This document shows, piece after piece, positions 20,403-29,396 of a stretch of DNA of 51,311 bases. This DNA comes from an uncultured Algimonas sp. (GTDB taxonomy: Bacteria; Pseudomonadota; Alphaproteobacteria; Caulobacterales; Maricaulaceae). Positions within the stretch are counted from its first letter, which is position 1, and each line of letters opens with the position of its first letter. A program made the position numbers and the translations under genes. Below the pieces are notes generated by a model, which saw only the letters and a list, made by a program, of their open reading frames with translations, ran no database searches and had not been told where the DNA came from. Location of the stretch: NCBI GenBank assembly GCA_937923575.1, contig CALDUL010000063.1, positions 1-51,311 of the forward strand, read 5' to 3'.

Positions 20403-23085
20403 CACGGCCCAGCATCCGGCGAAGCGCATCGCGGAGCGACGATGACTTGGCGTCATCGTCCTTGGCGTCATCGCGCTTGGCGTCATCGCCCTTAGCGTCA
20501 CCGTCGGTCTCGATTGTCTTGGCCGACTCTGCAGGTGCATCGGTGGCCGTATCCGAGCTGGTCGCGCGGCGACGGGTCGTCGTGCTCTCGCTACGATCCA
20601 TCGGCATCGACGCGTCTGAGCCTTCCTCAGCTGCGTCTTCCGTCTTCAGCTCGCGCAACATATCCGCCATCATGTTCGAGCGCGTGCGGTTGCTTTTGTA
20701 GAGAGACAGACGATCCGCGGCGACTTGCTGCGGGAAGGCGTTGTCGGAGTAGTCCGCATCTGCCGTCTGGTGCGCTTCGTCCAGCACAATGCTCTCGATG
20801 CGGTCGTCGCGCACGATCAGCTTGGTCACGCGCTCGGAATTGCGACGCCAGATCTCGGCCGGGACCATCACCTCTTCCGTCTTGCCGTTCGCATAGTACA
20901 GCTTCAGCGGCAGCGGCGAAATGAGCCCGCCCTGGTTCTCGAAGTCGACGAAGTAGATATACTGGCCGTCTTCCATGGCCCGGTCGTAGACCTCACGCTC
21001 CCAATCCTCGAGACCGTCCATGAAGGACTTGAACTTGTTGCGATCAGCATTGGTGACCGCGAACTTGTCGTTCTCGTTGTAGAAGTCGTCGAGCGTGTCC
21101 ATGCGCTGGCGGCGCGGGATCATGCCCTCTTCGCGATTGCGACGCTGGACGATATTTTCGGGATATTTCGCAAGGTCTTCCTCGCGGTCGATATCCTTCT
21201 CGATGTCAGGATCACCCGTGCCGATCTGGTATTCACGCACGCTGGTAATCGCCATGTCTACATAGTCCGTCCCGAAGAACCAACCACGCCAGAACCAGTC
21301 TAGATCGACGGCGGAGGCGTCTTCCATGGTGCGGAAGAAATCTTCGGGTGTCGGGCGCTTGAACTTCCAACGATTGGCGTATTCGCGGAAGGCAAAGTCG
21401 AACGCCTCACGGCCCATCACGGTCTCGCGCAGCACGATCAGCGCGGCTGCCGGTTTGGCATAGGCATTGGGACCAAACTGCAGCACGGAGTCGGACTGCG
21501 TCATGATCGGCACCTGATTAGTGCTCTGCATATAGCCCGTGATCTGATCGAGCGGGTTCTGATAGCCACCGCGGATCGGGAAGTTCTCCTCCCACTCATA
21601 CTCGGCCATATATTCGAGGAAGGTGTTCAGCCCCTCGTCCATCCAGGTGTTCTCACGCTCGTCCGAGTTGACGACCATCGGGAAGTAAATGTGGCCGATT
21701 TCGTGGATGATCACACCAATCAGGCCGTATTTGGCGTTGCGCGAATAGACGATCTCGCCCGACTTCTCATCTTCCGACGGCCGGTAACCGTTAAACGTGA
21801 TCATCGGATATTCCATCCCGAAACCGCCCGGAGAGAAGCTCACCGACTGCGACGTCGGGTAGGGGTATTGGAAGGCAAAACGGTTGTAGACGTCCATGGT
21901 GTGGACGACGGCTTGCGTCGAATACTGGCCCCAGGTCGGATTGCCTTCAGGTGGGTAGAAACTCATGGCGAGCACTTCGGGATGCTCCGCGCCCTCCTGC
22001 TCGAACGTCATTGCGTCCCAGATGAAGCGGCGCGACGAAGCCCAGGAGAAGTCGCGGACGTTCTCGGCTTCGAACCGCCAGGTCTTGGAACCCGTCGCGC
22101 GGGTTTCGCTGTTCTCTTCCGCTTCCTCTGGGGTCACGATAAAGCTGGTCTCGTCGGGTGACACATTCTCCAGGCGGCGGCGCTGCTGCGCGGTGAGCAC
22201 GTCGCGCGGATTGGCGAGAACGCCAGTCGCGGACACAATGTGGTCTGAGGGCACTGTCAGCTCGACTTCGTAGTCGCCGAACTCCAGCGTGAACTCGCCC
22301 CGGCCCAGGAACTGCGAATTCCGCCAGCCCGCATAGTCGGTATAGGCGGCGAGGCGCGGGAACCATTGCGAAATGGCGAAGATCATGTTGCCGTCTTCGA
22401 GAACCTCGAAGCCGCCGCGCGCGCCGACCCGTTCTTCGTCGACAATGTTGTGCTCCCAATCGACCTGGAAGGAGAAGGTCTCGCCCGGCTCCAGCGGCTC
22501 ATCGAGATCGATGCGAAGCATGGTATCATTGACGAAGTAGTCGAGTTCACGATCGTCAGCGTGGGCGATTTTCTCGAACTCGAAGCCGTATTCGCGGTCT
22601 TCCATCGCCTGGTTGTAGCGCATCTGGCCAAAGCTGATCCGGTCCGCGCCGCCCGCGCCCTGTCCGCGCCGCGTACCAGCACCCGAGGCCGTCGCGCTCT
22701 CACGCGCCATGGAGCCGTCCTTGAAACGGTTCTGGTCCAGCGCCAGCCAGATATAGTTCAGCGGGTCGGGCGAGTTGTTGACATAGTCGATGTCCATCTC
22801 GGCAAATATGCGCTGCGTGTCCTCGTCCAGCCGCGCGTCGATCTTCACGTCTGCCCGCTGCTGCCAATAGGCCGGGCCGGGCGCACCGGATGCAGAGCGA
22901 TAGACATTGGGAGAGCGCAGCTCCGTGTCGAGCTGACGGAACTTGCTCACAGCGTCGGTGCTGGAGCCCGCCACACCGCGGGCCGTCTTGTTCTGAGCCT
23001 TCGCAGCGCCCGCGACACCAAGGCAGAGAACCGTGGCGCTGACCGTGATGGCGGACAGTCGGAAAGCGGTCGACAGATGGGACAT
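20392..23085 (-). CDS. Exported M1-family zinc metallopeptidase with acidic repeat tail
   Basis: A secreted gluzincin of 897 residues. The start at ATG 23085 has CCGGAG upstream and gives a signal peptide ending GAAKA|QNKT. The M1 signatures are present: GGFGMEYP, which replaces the usual GAMEN substrate motif, and HEIGH at residues 461-465, followed after 18 residues by the third zinc ligand Glu484. The zinc site is complete. The last 80 residues are low-complexity and contain four copies of a five-residue Asp-Asp-Ala-Lys type repeat, encoded by a 15-base tandem repeat. The GMEYP variant is usual in the large secreted M1 group of marine bacteria. It likely degrades peptides in the periplasm or outside the cell. 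Confidence 0.93.
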   Translation of the reverse strand: MSHLSTAFRLSAITVSATVLCLGVAGAAKAQNKTARGVAGSSTDAVSKFRQLDTELRSPNVYRSASGAPGPAYWQQRADVKIDARLDEDTQRIFAEMDIDYVNNSPDPLNYIWLALDQNRFKDGSMARESATASGAGTRRGQGAGGADRISFGQMRYNQAMEDREYGFEFEKIAHADDRELDYFVNDTMLRIDLDEPLEPGETFSFQVDWEHNIVDEERVGARGGFEVLEDGNMIFAISQWFPRLAAYTDYAGWRNSQFLGRGEFTLEFGDYEVELTVPSDHIVSATGVLANPRDVLTAQQRRRLENVSPDETSFIVTPEEAEENSETRATGSKTWRFEAENVRDFSWASSRRFIWDAMTFEQEGAEHPEVLAMSFYPPEGNPTWGQYSTQAVVHTMDVYNRFAFQYPYPTSQSVSFSPGGFGMEYPMITFNGYRPSEDEKSGEIVYSRNAKYGLIGVIIHEIGHIYFPMVVNSDERENTWMDEGLNTFLEYMAEYEWEENFPIRGGYQNPLDQITGYMQSTNQVPIMTQSDSVLQFGPNAYAKPAAALIVLRETVMGREAFDFAFREYANRWKFKRPTPEDFFRTMEDASAVDLDWFWRGWFFGTDYVDMAITSVREYQIGTGDPDIEKDIDREEDLAKYPENIVQRRNREEGMIPRRQRMDTLDDFYNENDKFAVTNADRNKFKSFMDGLEDWEREVYDRAMEDGQYIYFVDFENQGGLISPLPLKLYYANGKTEEVMVPAEIWRRNSERVTKLIVRDDRIESIVLDEAHQTADADYSDNAFPQQVAADRLSLYKSNRTRSNMMADMLRELKTEDAAEEGSDASMPMDRSESTTTRRRATSSDTATDAPAESAKTIETDGDAKGDDAKRDDAKDDDAKSSSLRDALRRMLGRDAD
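20446..20505. repeat. 15-bp tandem repeat, four copies, in the M1 peptidase tail
   Basis: Four consecutive 15-base units (CTTGGCGTCATCGNN, the last copy with two changes) fill 20446-20505. On the minus strand they encode (G/D/R)-(G/D)-Asp-Ala-Lys units near the C-terminus of the M1 peptidase. Such repeats can change copy number by slippage without shifting the frame. Confidence 0.9.
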
Positions 23086-23175
23086 ATGGGCTCCGGGCAG
23101 AAATCTTCGCGAGGTTGCGGCAGGTCTAGCCGCTGGTTTGCGCAACTTCCTATTACATTCGCGTAAAAAGCGAGC

Positions 23176-24261
23176 TTATCGTAAGGGTTTATAGCCCTGT
23201 AACGGGTCAGCCATGGGCGAGCGGCGGATGCGGCGCGCCTCGAGCAGGTCGAGCGCCGCCTTAGCCGGATGCGCGCGGCGGAAGGCATGGCGTCCGTGGA
23301 TGCGACCGGAGGGCGGCTTCGGCTGGTAGTTGGGATCCTGCGTGAAGGATGACAGCATCTGGATTCCGACAGCGACGGGATTGTAGCGCTTGAGCGTCAC
23401 CTCATGCGCGCGGGCGAGAGAGGCCTGCCGAGCCTCGAACTCATTGTTGGCGATGGCGCGGCGAATAATTTTTTCCGACAGATCGAGATCGAAAACGTCG
23501 ATGGGTATGACGGAGTCCTCCGGGAAGACGCGCCAATAGTCGGGATCGCCAAAGTAGAAGGGCAGGCTTCCGGCCCGAAAGCAGTCGGTGAGTTTCTCGG
23601 TATGGTGTCCCGCCTGGATGTGATTCTCGATGGCGATATGATAGCGGTAGTTGTCCATCGCTTCGGATTTGTCGGCGATGGGCCGCACCCCGCGGCCAAA
23701 CCAGTGGAGTGTGTCCCCGAGCCGGTCCGACAGCGCCGTTACGAAATCGAGCCGCGCCTTGTGCATGGTGTGCGCCATCGCCTTGGTGGAGACGACGGTG
23801 GAGAGGTCTTTGGTCTTGCCGTCGAACAGGCCGCCGAGGCGCGGGTAGCGCGGGTCTGAGACATCCATATCGGCTTTGTAGAAGGGACGCAGGGGCGGCG
23901 TTCTCCCTGCCCACGCCCCTGCTTGCTGGAGAAAGCGCCGGTCATCATCTGTCAGGGGGCGCATCGTCTTGATAAACCCGTATTGGCCCATGTAGCGCAG
24001 GCCCTCGACGCGGATGGAGGCAGGCTCTGTTGTAATGAGTAGGGTCTGGCGCGGGTCACAGGCCAGCGTTTCGGTGCGGAAAACCTTTTTGTCTCCGGGC
24101 ATTGGCGGCAGGTCTTCATAGACAACTAAGCCGTCATAATTGCGGTCGTCAGGATCGAAGGTGACGCTGTGACGGCTTTCTGCGAGCCAGTCCGGCGTGT
24201 GGCGTTCCCACAGCGCCTGCAGTCGCTCGACTGGCGTCTTGCTAACGAATTTTATCCTCAC
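23176..24261 (-). CDS. Glycosyltransferase family 10 (fucosyltransferase-like)
   Basis: GT10 enzymes transfer fucose from GDP-fucose to N-acetylglucosamine-type acceptors. The 361-residue protein has the family's GDP-fucose-binding block at residues 205-260: YRYHIAIEN, then HHTEKLTDCFRAGSLPFYFGDPDY, then FPEDSVIPIDVFD. This matches the (Y/F)xFHIAxEN...TEKL...P(V/F)YxG pattern. The N-terminal acceptor domain includes the LITTEPASIR segment. The start is GTG 24261, nine bases after the GT8-like gene, because the overlapping ATG reads directly into a stop. No signal or membrane segment is present. The two adjacent glycosyltransferases probably modify the same surface glycan, but no polysaccharide locus surrounds them. 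Confidence 0.83.
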   Translation of the reverse strand: MRIKFVSKTPVERLQALWERHTPDWLAESRHSVTFDPDDRNYDGLVVYEDLPPMPGDKKVFRTETLACDPRQTLLITTEPASIRVEGLRYMGQYGFIKTMRPLTDDDRRFLQQAGAWAGRTPPLRPFYKADMDVSDPRYPRLGGLFDGKTKDLSTVVSTKAMAHTMHKARLDFVTALSDRLGDTLHWFGRGVRPIADKSEAMDNYRYHIAIENHIQAGHHTEKLTDCFRAGSLPFYFGDPDYWRVFPEDSVIPIDVFDLDLSEKIIRRAIANNEFEARQASLARAHEVTLKRYNPVAVGIQMLSSFTQDPNYQPKPPSGRIHGRHAFRRAHPAKAALDLLEARRIRRSPMADPLQGYKPLR

Positions 24262-24270
24262 ATTGACCGC

Positions 24271-25038
24271 CTACCAGTGTTCCGCGATCCAAGGCGTCGG
24301 CCGGACGTGCTTGTATAGCCGCTTCCAACCCGCCTTGACCGGCCATTCTCCGCGCAAAGCTTCGTCCTGATCGGGTTTTCCGGTGAAAGCGACGATGCGG
24401 GTTTCCGCGGGCAACGCAGGCGCTTTGAGAAAGTTCATGGGCCAGCTCGGGAGCAAGGAGTGCTTGAAGCTCGCGCACCACGCCTTGGGCCAGAAGACCA
24501 TGTCCGCAATCTCGCGCGAGATGTAGAGCTGCTCGATGCGGTATTTGGAGAGAACCGCGTCAGGGGCCGCCTGGAAGTCATTGTAGATATTCGCGAACTT
24601 GCCGACGGGCCAGCGAAATGCGGAGGTGTTGCCGATCTTCTGACCCGGCTGCGTCCAGTTGTCGATCACGCAGAACCGCCCTGGCTCATAGTCGAACATC
24701 TCGTCCAGCGATCCGGTGATGACGAGGTCGAGATCAAGGAAGAGGCAATCGCCTTCCAGATCGGCCAGTGGCGCCTTCCACAGCGTCAGCTTGCGCCACG
24801 GCGTATTGATGAGCGCGGGCGGGAGGTCGATGTCGGGAATATCGGCGCAGGTGACGGCCGGATCGATGCCGGTCCTATCATCCGTCAGACAGACGAGCCG
24901 CGTCGGCCGCGCCGTGTTGCGCTGCACTGCCGCCCACATGCGGTTGACAAACTCCGGCCCGTAGCGAGTCCCCCATTTCATGCAGACGATGGTTTGGATG
25001 GCTGGCTCCTGATTCAACTTCTCCTGATCCCGGAACAA
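24271..25038 (-). CDS. GT8-like glycosyltransferase
   Basis: A 255-residue protein of GT-A fold. It has a Rossmann-like start (IQTIVCMKWGTRYGPEFVNRMW), a DDR-type nucleotide region (LTDDRTGID), and the metal-binding DxD motif as Asp102-Leu-Asp104 in LFLDLDLVITGSLDEMF. The CMKWGTRYGPEFVNRMW opening is typical of a proteobacterial family often annotated as hypothetical glycosyltransferase. The start is uncertain: TTG 25038 and TTG 25017 are both possible and differ by seven residues. It precedes the GT10-like gene by nine bases and follows the M28 gene by 21 bases on the same strand. Confidence 0.78.
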   Translation of the reverse strand: MFRDQEKLNQEPAIQTIVCMKWGTRYGPEFVNRMWAAVQRNTARPTRLVCLTDDRTGIDPAVTCADIPDIDLPPALINTPWRKLTLWKAPLADLEGDCLFLDLDLVITGSLDEMFDYEPGRFCVIDNWTQPGQKIGNTSAFRWPVGKFANIYNDFQAAPDAVLSKYRIEQLYISREIADMVFWPKAWCASFKHSLLPSWPMNFLKAPALPAETRIVAFTGKPDQDEALRGEWPVKAGWKRLYKHVRPTPWIAEHW

Positions 25039-25059
25039 GGGCGGGATGAGGAGAACGTC

Positions 25060-26739
25060 TTAGTTACCGCTATCACTCGTACGCATGTCGTCGCGGAGAG
25101 CCCTGAACTCATTGCCGTCATACCAGTTCGGCCAGTCGTCGCCATTGTCCGCGAGCTCGTAGCCCAGCTCGAACAATATCTCCGTCACCTGTTTGATGCC
25201 CGACAGATCCCAGCTGTTGTCATACTCGTCGGCGGGTTCGTGGTAGCGGACGTCGTTGTATTCCTTGCCAAAGGCGATCCCGTATTCCTCGCCCTTGGAC
25301 ACATGGTCGATACCAGCATCGGCATAGAGCATCGGCACGCCTTTCTTGGCGAGACTAATGTGGTCGGAACGGTAGAAGTAGCCAGCCGCCGGATTCTTGT
25401 CCGGCTCGATGCGCATGCCGCGCGGCTCCAGCACGTCGCCGAGCCGGTCTTCGATCTCCGAGCTGCCATAGCCGATCACGAGGATGTCCTTGGTCTCTCC
25501 GACGGGCTGGATGGCATCGATGTTGATGCCGGCGACTGTCTTGGCGAGCGGCACGAGGGGCTGCTCGGCATAGAAGGCGGAACCGAGCAGGCCGCTCTCT
25601 TCCGCCGTGACAGCAACGAAGATGGACGACCGCTCAGGCGCGCCCGCTTCACGGAAGGCTTCTCCGATCTCGATGATGGCCGCCGTGCCCGTGGCGTTAT
25701 CGACCGCGCCGTTATAGATGTGATCCTCTCCCGTACCGCTGTCGCCGAGGTGGTCCCAATGCGCCATGTAGAGCACATATTCGTCCGGTCTGGTCGTGCC
25801 ACGAATGCCGCCCGCGACATTGGGGCTTTCCACGGTCGAGACCGTCTGGTTGATCGTTGCATCGAGCGATAGGCCCGGCATGGCGACGGGTTTGAAACCT
25901 GTCCTGCTGGACGCGTCGGACAGCTCGGCCAAGTCAAGGCCTGCGGCGTCGAACATGGCCTTGGCCGTGTCGAGGTGCACCCAGCCTTCGAGCTGTGTCC
26001 GTGATGCGCCGCCATCCGGGCGCACGAGGTCGTTCTGAGGACCTGTCCACGATCCGCTCACCACGTTCCAGCCATAGGAGGCGGGTTCCCGGTCGTGGAT
26101 GATGATAGCGGCGGCCGCGCCCTGACGGCCCGCTTCTTCGAACTTGTAGGTCCAACGGCCGTAGTAGGTCATGGATTCGCCGTTGAAGAGGTCTTCGTCC
26201 TTGGTCGCGAAGCCAGGGTCGTTGACCAGCATGACGACGGTCTTGCCTGCGACATCGAGGCCTTCGTAGTCGTTCCAACCGTATTCCGGCGCGACCGTGC
26301 CGTAGCCGACGAAGACGAGCTCGCTATCCGCGACGTTCACCGTCGCATCGCCGCGTTTGGTCCAGAAGACGGCGTTGGTCGACTGGTCGGCCACCACCAG
26401 TGGGGCACCGTTTGCGCTGATCGTCATAGTGCTGTCCGGTGACACTGTGCTTTCTGTCAGCGTGACATTTTGAAAGTAGGTGCCATTGTCGCCCATCGGC
26501 TCCAGTCCGGCGGCTTTCATTTCGTCGGCAATATACTGCGCAGCCATCTTGCCGCCGGCGCTGCCGGGCGCGCGGCCCATCATGTCGTCCGACGCGAGCG
26601 CTTCGATACGGCGGCCGAGATCGGACGCGCTTATGAGCGCGCCGAAATCGACATCTTTGGTTTCGACGGGTGTGGGTTCTGACGAACAGGCCGCGATTAG
26701 AGCGGCGGCGCTGACGAGGGAGAGGATACGTTTTTGCAT
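25060..26739 (-). CDS. M28-family lipoprotein aminopeptidase with PA domain
   Basis: A zinc exopeptidase of 559 residues, anchored as a lipoprotein (lipobox IAAC, Cys18). A protease-associated domain occupies about 140-260, inserted before the catalytic part. The di-zinc ligands are His327 (AHWDH), Asp347 (GAVDNATG), Glu380/Glu381 (TAEESGLLGS), an Asp in NIDAIQP and the His of YRSDHIS. All are present. The start is taken at ATG 26739, since a longer frame upstream would run across the divergent gene and hide the lipobox. It probably trims peptides in the periplasm. It is divergent from a second, different M28 gene 85 bases away. Confidence 0.9.
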   Translation of the reverse strand: MQKRILSLVSAAALIAACSSEPTPVETKDVDFGALISASDLGRRIEALASDDMMGRAPGSAGGKMAAQYIADEMKAAGLEPMGDNGTYFQNVTLTESTVSPDSTMTISANGAPLVVADQSTNAVFWTKRGDATVNVADSELVFVGYGTVAPEYGWNDYEGLDVAGKTVVMLVNDPGFATKDEDLFNGESMTYYGRWTYKFEEAGRQGAAAAIIIHDREPASYGWNVVSGSWTGPQNDLVRPDGGASRTQLEGWVHLDTAKAMFDAAGLDLAELSDASSRTGFKPVAMPGLSLDATINQTVSTVESPNVAGGIRGTTRPDEYVLYMAHWDHLGDSGTGEDHIYNGAVDNATGTAAIIEIGEAFREAGAPERSSIFVAVTAEESGLLGSAFYAEQPLVPLAKTVAGINIDAIQPVGETKDILVIGYGSSEIEDRLGDVLEPRGMRIEPDKNPAAGYFYRSDHISLAKKGVPMLYADAGIDHVSKGEEYGIAFGKEYNDVRYHEPADEYDNSWDLSGIKQVTEILFELGYELADNGDDWPNWYDGNEFRALRDDMRTSDSGN

Positions 26740-26824
26740 TGCAAGGGTCCGGTAGTCTTTGGGCGTGGCTGTTGCTAACGCGCCGCCGATGATTATCAAG
26801 CCCGCAAATGCCGGGAGTCCGATC

Positions 26825-28285
26825 ATGACTAAACGCCTTCTTCTATCCTGTGCCGCCGTGCTCACCCTTGCGGCCTGTGCGGGTGATGCCCCCGACGTCG
26901 AGGCGACCGCCGACGCGCCTGCCACTCAAACCGAGCCCGCCGCGCCCGCAATCGACCCAACGCTGGCGGCGTTAAAGCAACGCGCGCTGGACGAGCAATA
27001 TGGCTACGCCATCGTCGAAGGTCTCACGACCGAGATCGGGCAGCGCCTGGCAGGAACCGAGGCCGAAGCCCGCGCTCGTGATTGGACAGTCGCGAAATTC
27101 GAAGAGATCGGACTGCAGAATGTTCGCGTAGAGCCTTTTACAATTCCCGGCTGGGAGCGCGGGGTGGAGACGGCGTCCATTGTCTCGCCCTTTCCGCAGG
27201 AGATGCTGCTGACCGCGCTGGGCGGTTCTGTCGCCACGCCGCGCGGGGGTGTCGAAGCGCCGGTCGTCTTCTTTCCCACTTACGACGATCTGGAGGGCCA
27301 TTCCGAGGATCTGTCTGGTAAGATCGTCTATATTGGTGGTCGCATGGAGAAGGCGCCGGACGGCGCGGGCTATGGTCCGGCTAATCGCAAACGCCGCTCC
27401 GGCGCGACGGAAGGCGCGAAGCGAGGCGCGCTGGCCGTAGTCATCCGTTCTGTCGGCACCGATAGCCACCGTTTCCCGCATACAGGTCAGATGCGCTATG
27501 ATCCTGACCACCCCCGCATTCCGATCGCTGCTCTATCCGCGCCCGACGCCGACCAGCTGGAACGCATGTTCGAGCGCGGGCAGGACATTGTGATGCGCGT
27601 CAATGTCCAACCCATCACGACGGGCGATCAGCCGTCAGGCAATGTCATCGGCGAAATCGTCGGCACGGAACGGCCCGAAGAGATCGTGCTGATTGGCGGC
27701 CATCTCGATAGTTGGGATCTGGGCACGGGCGCGGTCGACGACGGCGCGGGCATCGGCGTTAGCGCGGGCGCGGCGCAGGCCATCATCGAAGCGGGCATCA
27801 AGCCCAAGCGCACAATCCGCGTCGTGGCCTTTGGCGCGGAAGAGGTCGGCTTGCTCGGCGCCTACGCTTACGCCGAAAAGCACAAGGACGCGGTCGGCCA
27901 GCACGTCCTCGCAACCGAATCGGACTTCGGAGCGGAAGCGCCCTACGAAGTCCATATCGGATCGAAGTCGGGCCACGACGTCATCCGCGAAGCTGCCCGC
28001 ATTATGGATTTACCTGCCAAGGTGCAGCAGACCTCCGGCGGACCCGACATCATCCCGCTGGCCATGGCGGGCGTTCCGACCATGCGTTTCCAGCAGGACG
28101 GCACGGATTATTTCGATCTGCATCACACGCCCGATGATACGCTCGATAAGATTGACCCGGAGCAGCTGGCAATCAACACGGCGGCCTTCGCCGTAATGGC
28201 TGTATTGGCGGCCAATGCGGAAACCGACTTCCGCACGTCAGACAGCGCATCCGGCGATACGCAAGACACCACCGAAGGAAACTGA
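26825..28285 (+). CDS. M28-family lipoprotein peptidase (carboxypeptidase Q-like)
   Basis: A 486-residue zinc peptidase lipoprotein (lipobox LAAC, Cys18). The start at ATG 26825 has GGGAG nine bases upstream. The ligands are His293 (GGHLDSWDLG), Asp305 (GAVDDGAG), Glu339/Glu340 (GAEEVGLLGA), Asp367 (ESDFGA) and a His in YFDLHHTPDD. The SWDLGTGAVDDGAG sequence is characteristic of the plasma glutamate carboxypeptidase group. A PA-like region lies at about 145-260. It follows a shared intergenic region with the divergent M28 gene and is only 3 bases before the next gene. Confidence 0.91.
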   Translation: MTKRLLLSCAAVLTLAACAGDAPDVEATADAPATQTEPAAPAIDPTLAALKQRALDEQYGYAIVEGLTTEIGQRLAGTEAEARARDWTVAKFEEIGLQNVRVEPFTIPGWERGVETASIVSPFPQEMLLTALGGSVATPRGGVEAPVVFFPTYDDLEGHSEDLSGKIVYIGGRMEKAPDGAGYGPANRKRRSGATEGAKRGALAVVIRSVGTDSHRFPHTGQMRYDPDHPRIPIAALSAPDADQLERMFERGQDIVMRVNVQPITTGDQPSGNVIGEIVGTERPEEIVLIGGHLDSWDLGTGAVDDGAGIGVSAGAAQAIIEAGIKPKRTIRVVAFGAEEVGLLGAYAYAEKHKDAVGQHVLATESDFGAEAPYEVHIGSKSGHDVIREAARIMDLPAKVQQTSGGPDIIPLAMAGVPTMRFQQDGTDYFDLHHTPDDTLDKIDPEQLAINTAAFAVMAVLAANAETDFRTSDSASGDTQDTTEGN

Positions 28286-28288
28286 TTC

Positions 28289-29254
28289 ATGGCTCTGCCC
28301 GAAATTCTCAAGCAAACGCGTATCCCGGTGGTCGCCGCGCCTATGTTCATCGTCTCCGGACCGGAGCTCGTCATCGCGCAGTGCAAGGCCGGCATCATCG
28401 GCAGCTTTCCGGCGCTGAATGCAAGGCCGAGCGGAACGCTGGAGAAGTGGATTGTCCGCATCAAGCTCGAACTCGCCGAATATCAGGCGGCGAATCCCGA
28501 CAAGATCGTCGCGCCTTTCGCCGTCAATCAGATCTGCCATCCGTCAAACAACCGTCTGCAGGAAGACATGGAGGTCTGCGTGCGGCAGGAAGTGCCGATC
28601 ATCATCACCTCGCTACAGGCCAATCAGGACGTCTATGACGCGACGCATAGCTACGGCGGCATCATCCTGCATGACGTGACCAATCTGCGTCACACGCGCA
28701 AAGCACTGGGCATGGGTGCAGACGGTGTCATCGCTGTCTGCGCGGGTGCCGGTGGGCACGCAGGCCGTCTGTCGCCCTTCGCGCTGATTCCGGAAATCCG
28801 CGAATTCTTTGACGGCCCGATTCTCGCATCCGGCTCCATCGCATCCGGCGACTCTGTGGCCGGAGCCATCGGTATTGGCGCGGATATGGCCTATATCGGT
28901 ACGCGTTTCATCGCGACAGCCGAGGCCAATGCAGAGCCAGACTACAAACAGGAGATCATCGACAGCACGGGCGAAGATATCGTCTACTCGTCTCTCTTTA
29001 CTGGCGTGCACGGGAACTACCTTAAGGGTTCGATCCGCAAGGCCGGGATGGACCCGGATAATCTGCCCGAAGCCGATAAGAGCACGATGAACTTCGGCTC
29101 AGGCGGCAATACGGACAAGAAAGCGTGGAAGGATATCTGGGGTGCAGGGCAAGGCGTGGGCCAGGTCAAGGACGCACCGCCCGTGGGTGATGTGATCGAT
29201 GAGATGGAAGCCGAGTTCAAAGGCGCTATCGCACGTTTGGCCAAACACGCCTGA
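28289..29254 (+). CDS. Nitronate monooxygenase-like flavoprotein
   Basis: An FMN-dependent TIM-barrel protein of 321 residues in the nitronate monooxygenase / enoyl reductase FabK-like group. It opens with RIPVVAAPMFIVSGPELV, and has the FMN phosphate region GPILASGSIASGDSVAGAIGIGADMAYIGTRF. The catalytic His157 lies in the motif AGAGGHAGR. Nitronate monooxygenases detoxify 3-nitropropionate-type compounds. The substrate is not certain from sequence. It starts 3 bases after the M28 gene, so co-transcription is likely, but no shared pathway is obvious. Confidence 0.88.
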   Translation: MALPEILKQTRIPVVAAPMFIVSGPELVIAQCKAGIIGSFPALNARPSGTLEKWIVRIKLELAEYQAANPDKIVAPFAVNQICHPSNNRLQEDMEVCVRQEVPIIITSLQANQDVYDATHSYGGIILHDVTNLRHTRKALGMGADGVIAVCAGAGGHAGRLSPFALIPEIREFFDGPILASGSIASGDSVAGAIGIGADMAYIGTRFIATAEANAEPDYKQEIIDSTGEDIVYSSLFTGVHGNYLKGSIRKAGMDPDNLPEADKSTMNFGSGGNTDKKAWKDIWGAGQGVGQVKDAPPVGDVIDEMEAEFKGAIARLAKHA

Positions 29255-29263
29255 TTCGCGAAA

Positions 29264-29292
29264 AGGCGAGGGAGCACTCGCCTGTTTCGTTT
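29264..29292 (+). terminator. Probable terminator after the nitronate monooxygenase-like gene
   Basis: A perfect 7-bp stem AGGCGAG / CTCGCCT (29264-29270 with 29277-29283) with a 6-base loop begins 10 bases after the stop and is followed by GTTTCGTTT. Confidence 0.6.
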
Positions 29293-29396
29293 AGGATTTG
29301 CAGGCCGCGCCCGGTTCGGTTACGCCTCCGGAACGTAAGGGCTTCGTGTGATTCAATTCGCGCCGATCGACGCCCTGCATTGCGAAAGGGACGGAT

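Noticed and set aside
24460-25872. A 470-codon plus-strand frame antisense to the GT8-like and M28 genes
   Set aside because: It crosses two well-supported genes and their gap, with no motif of its own.
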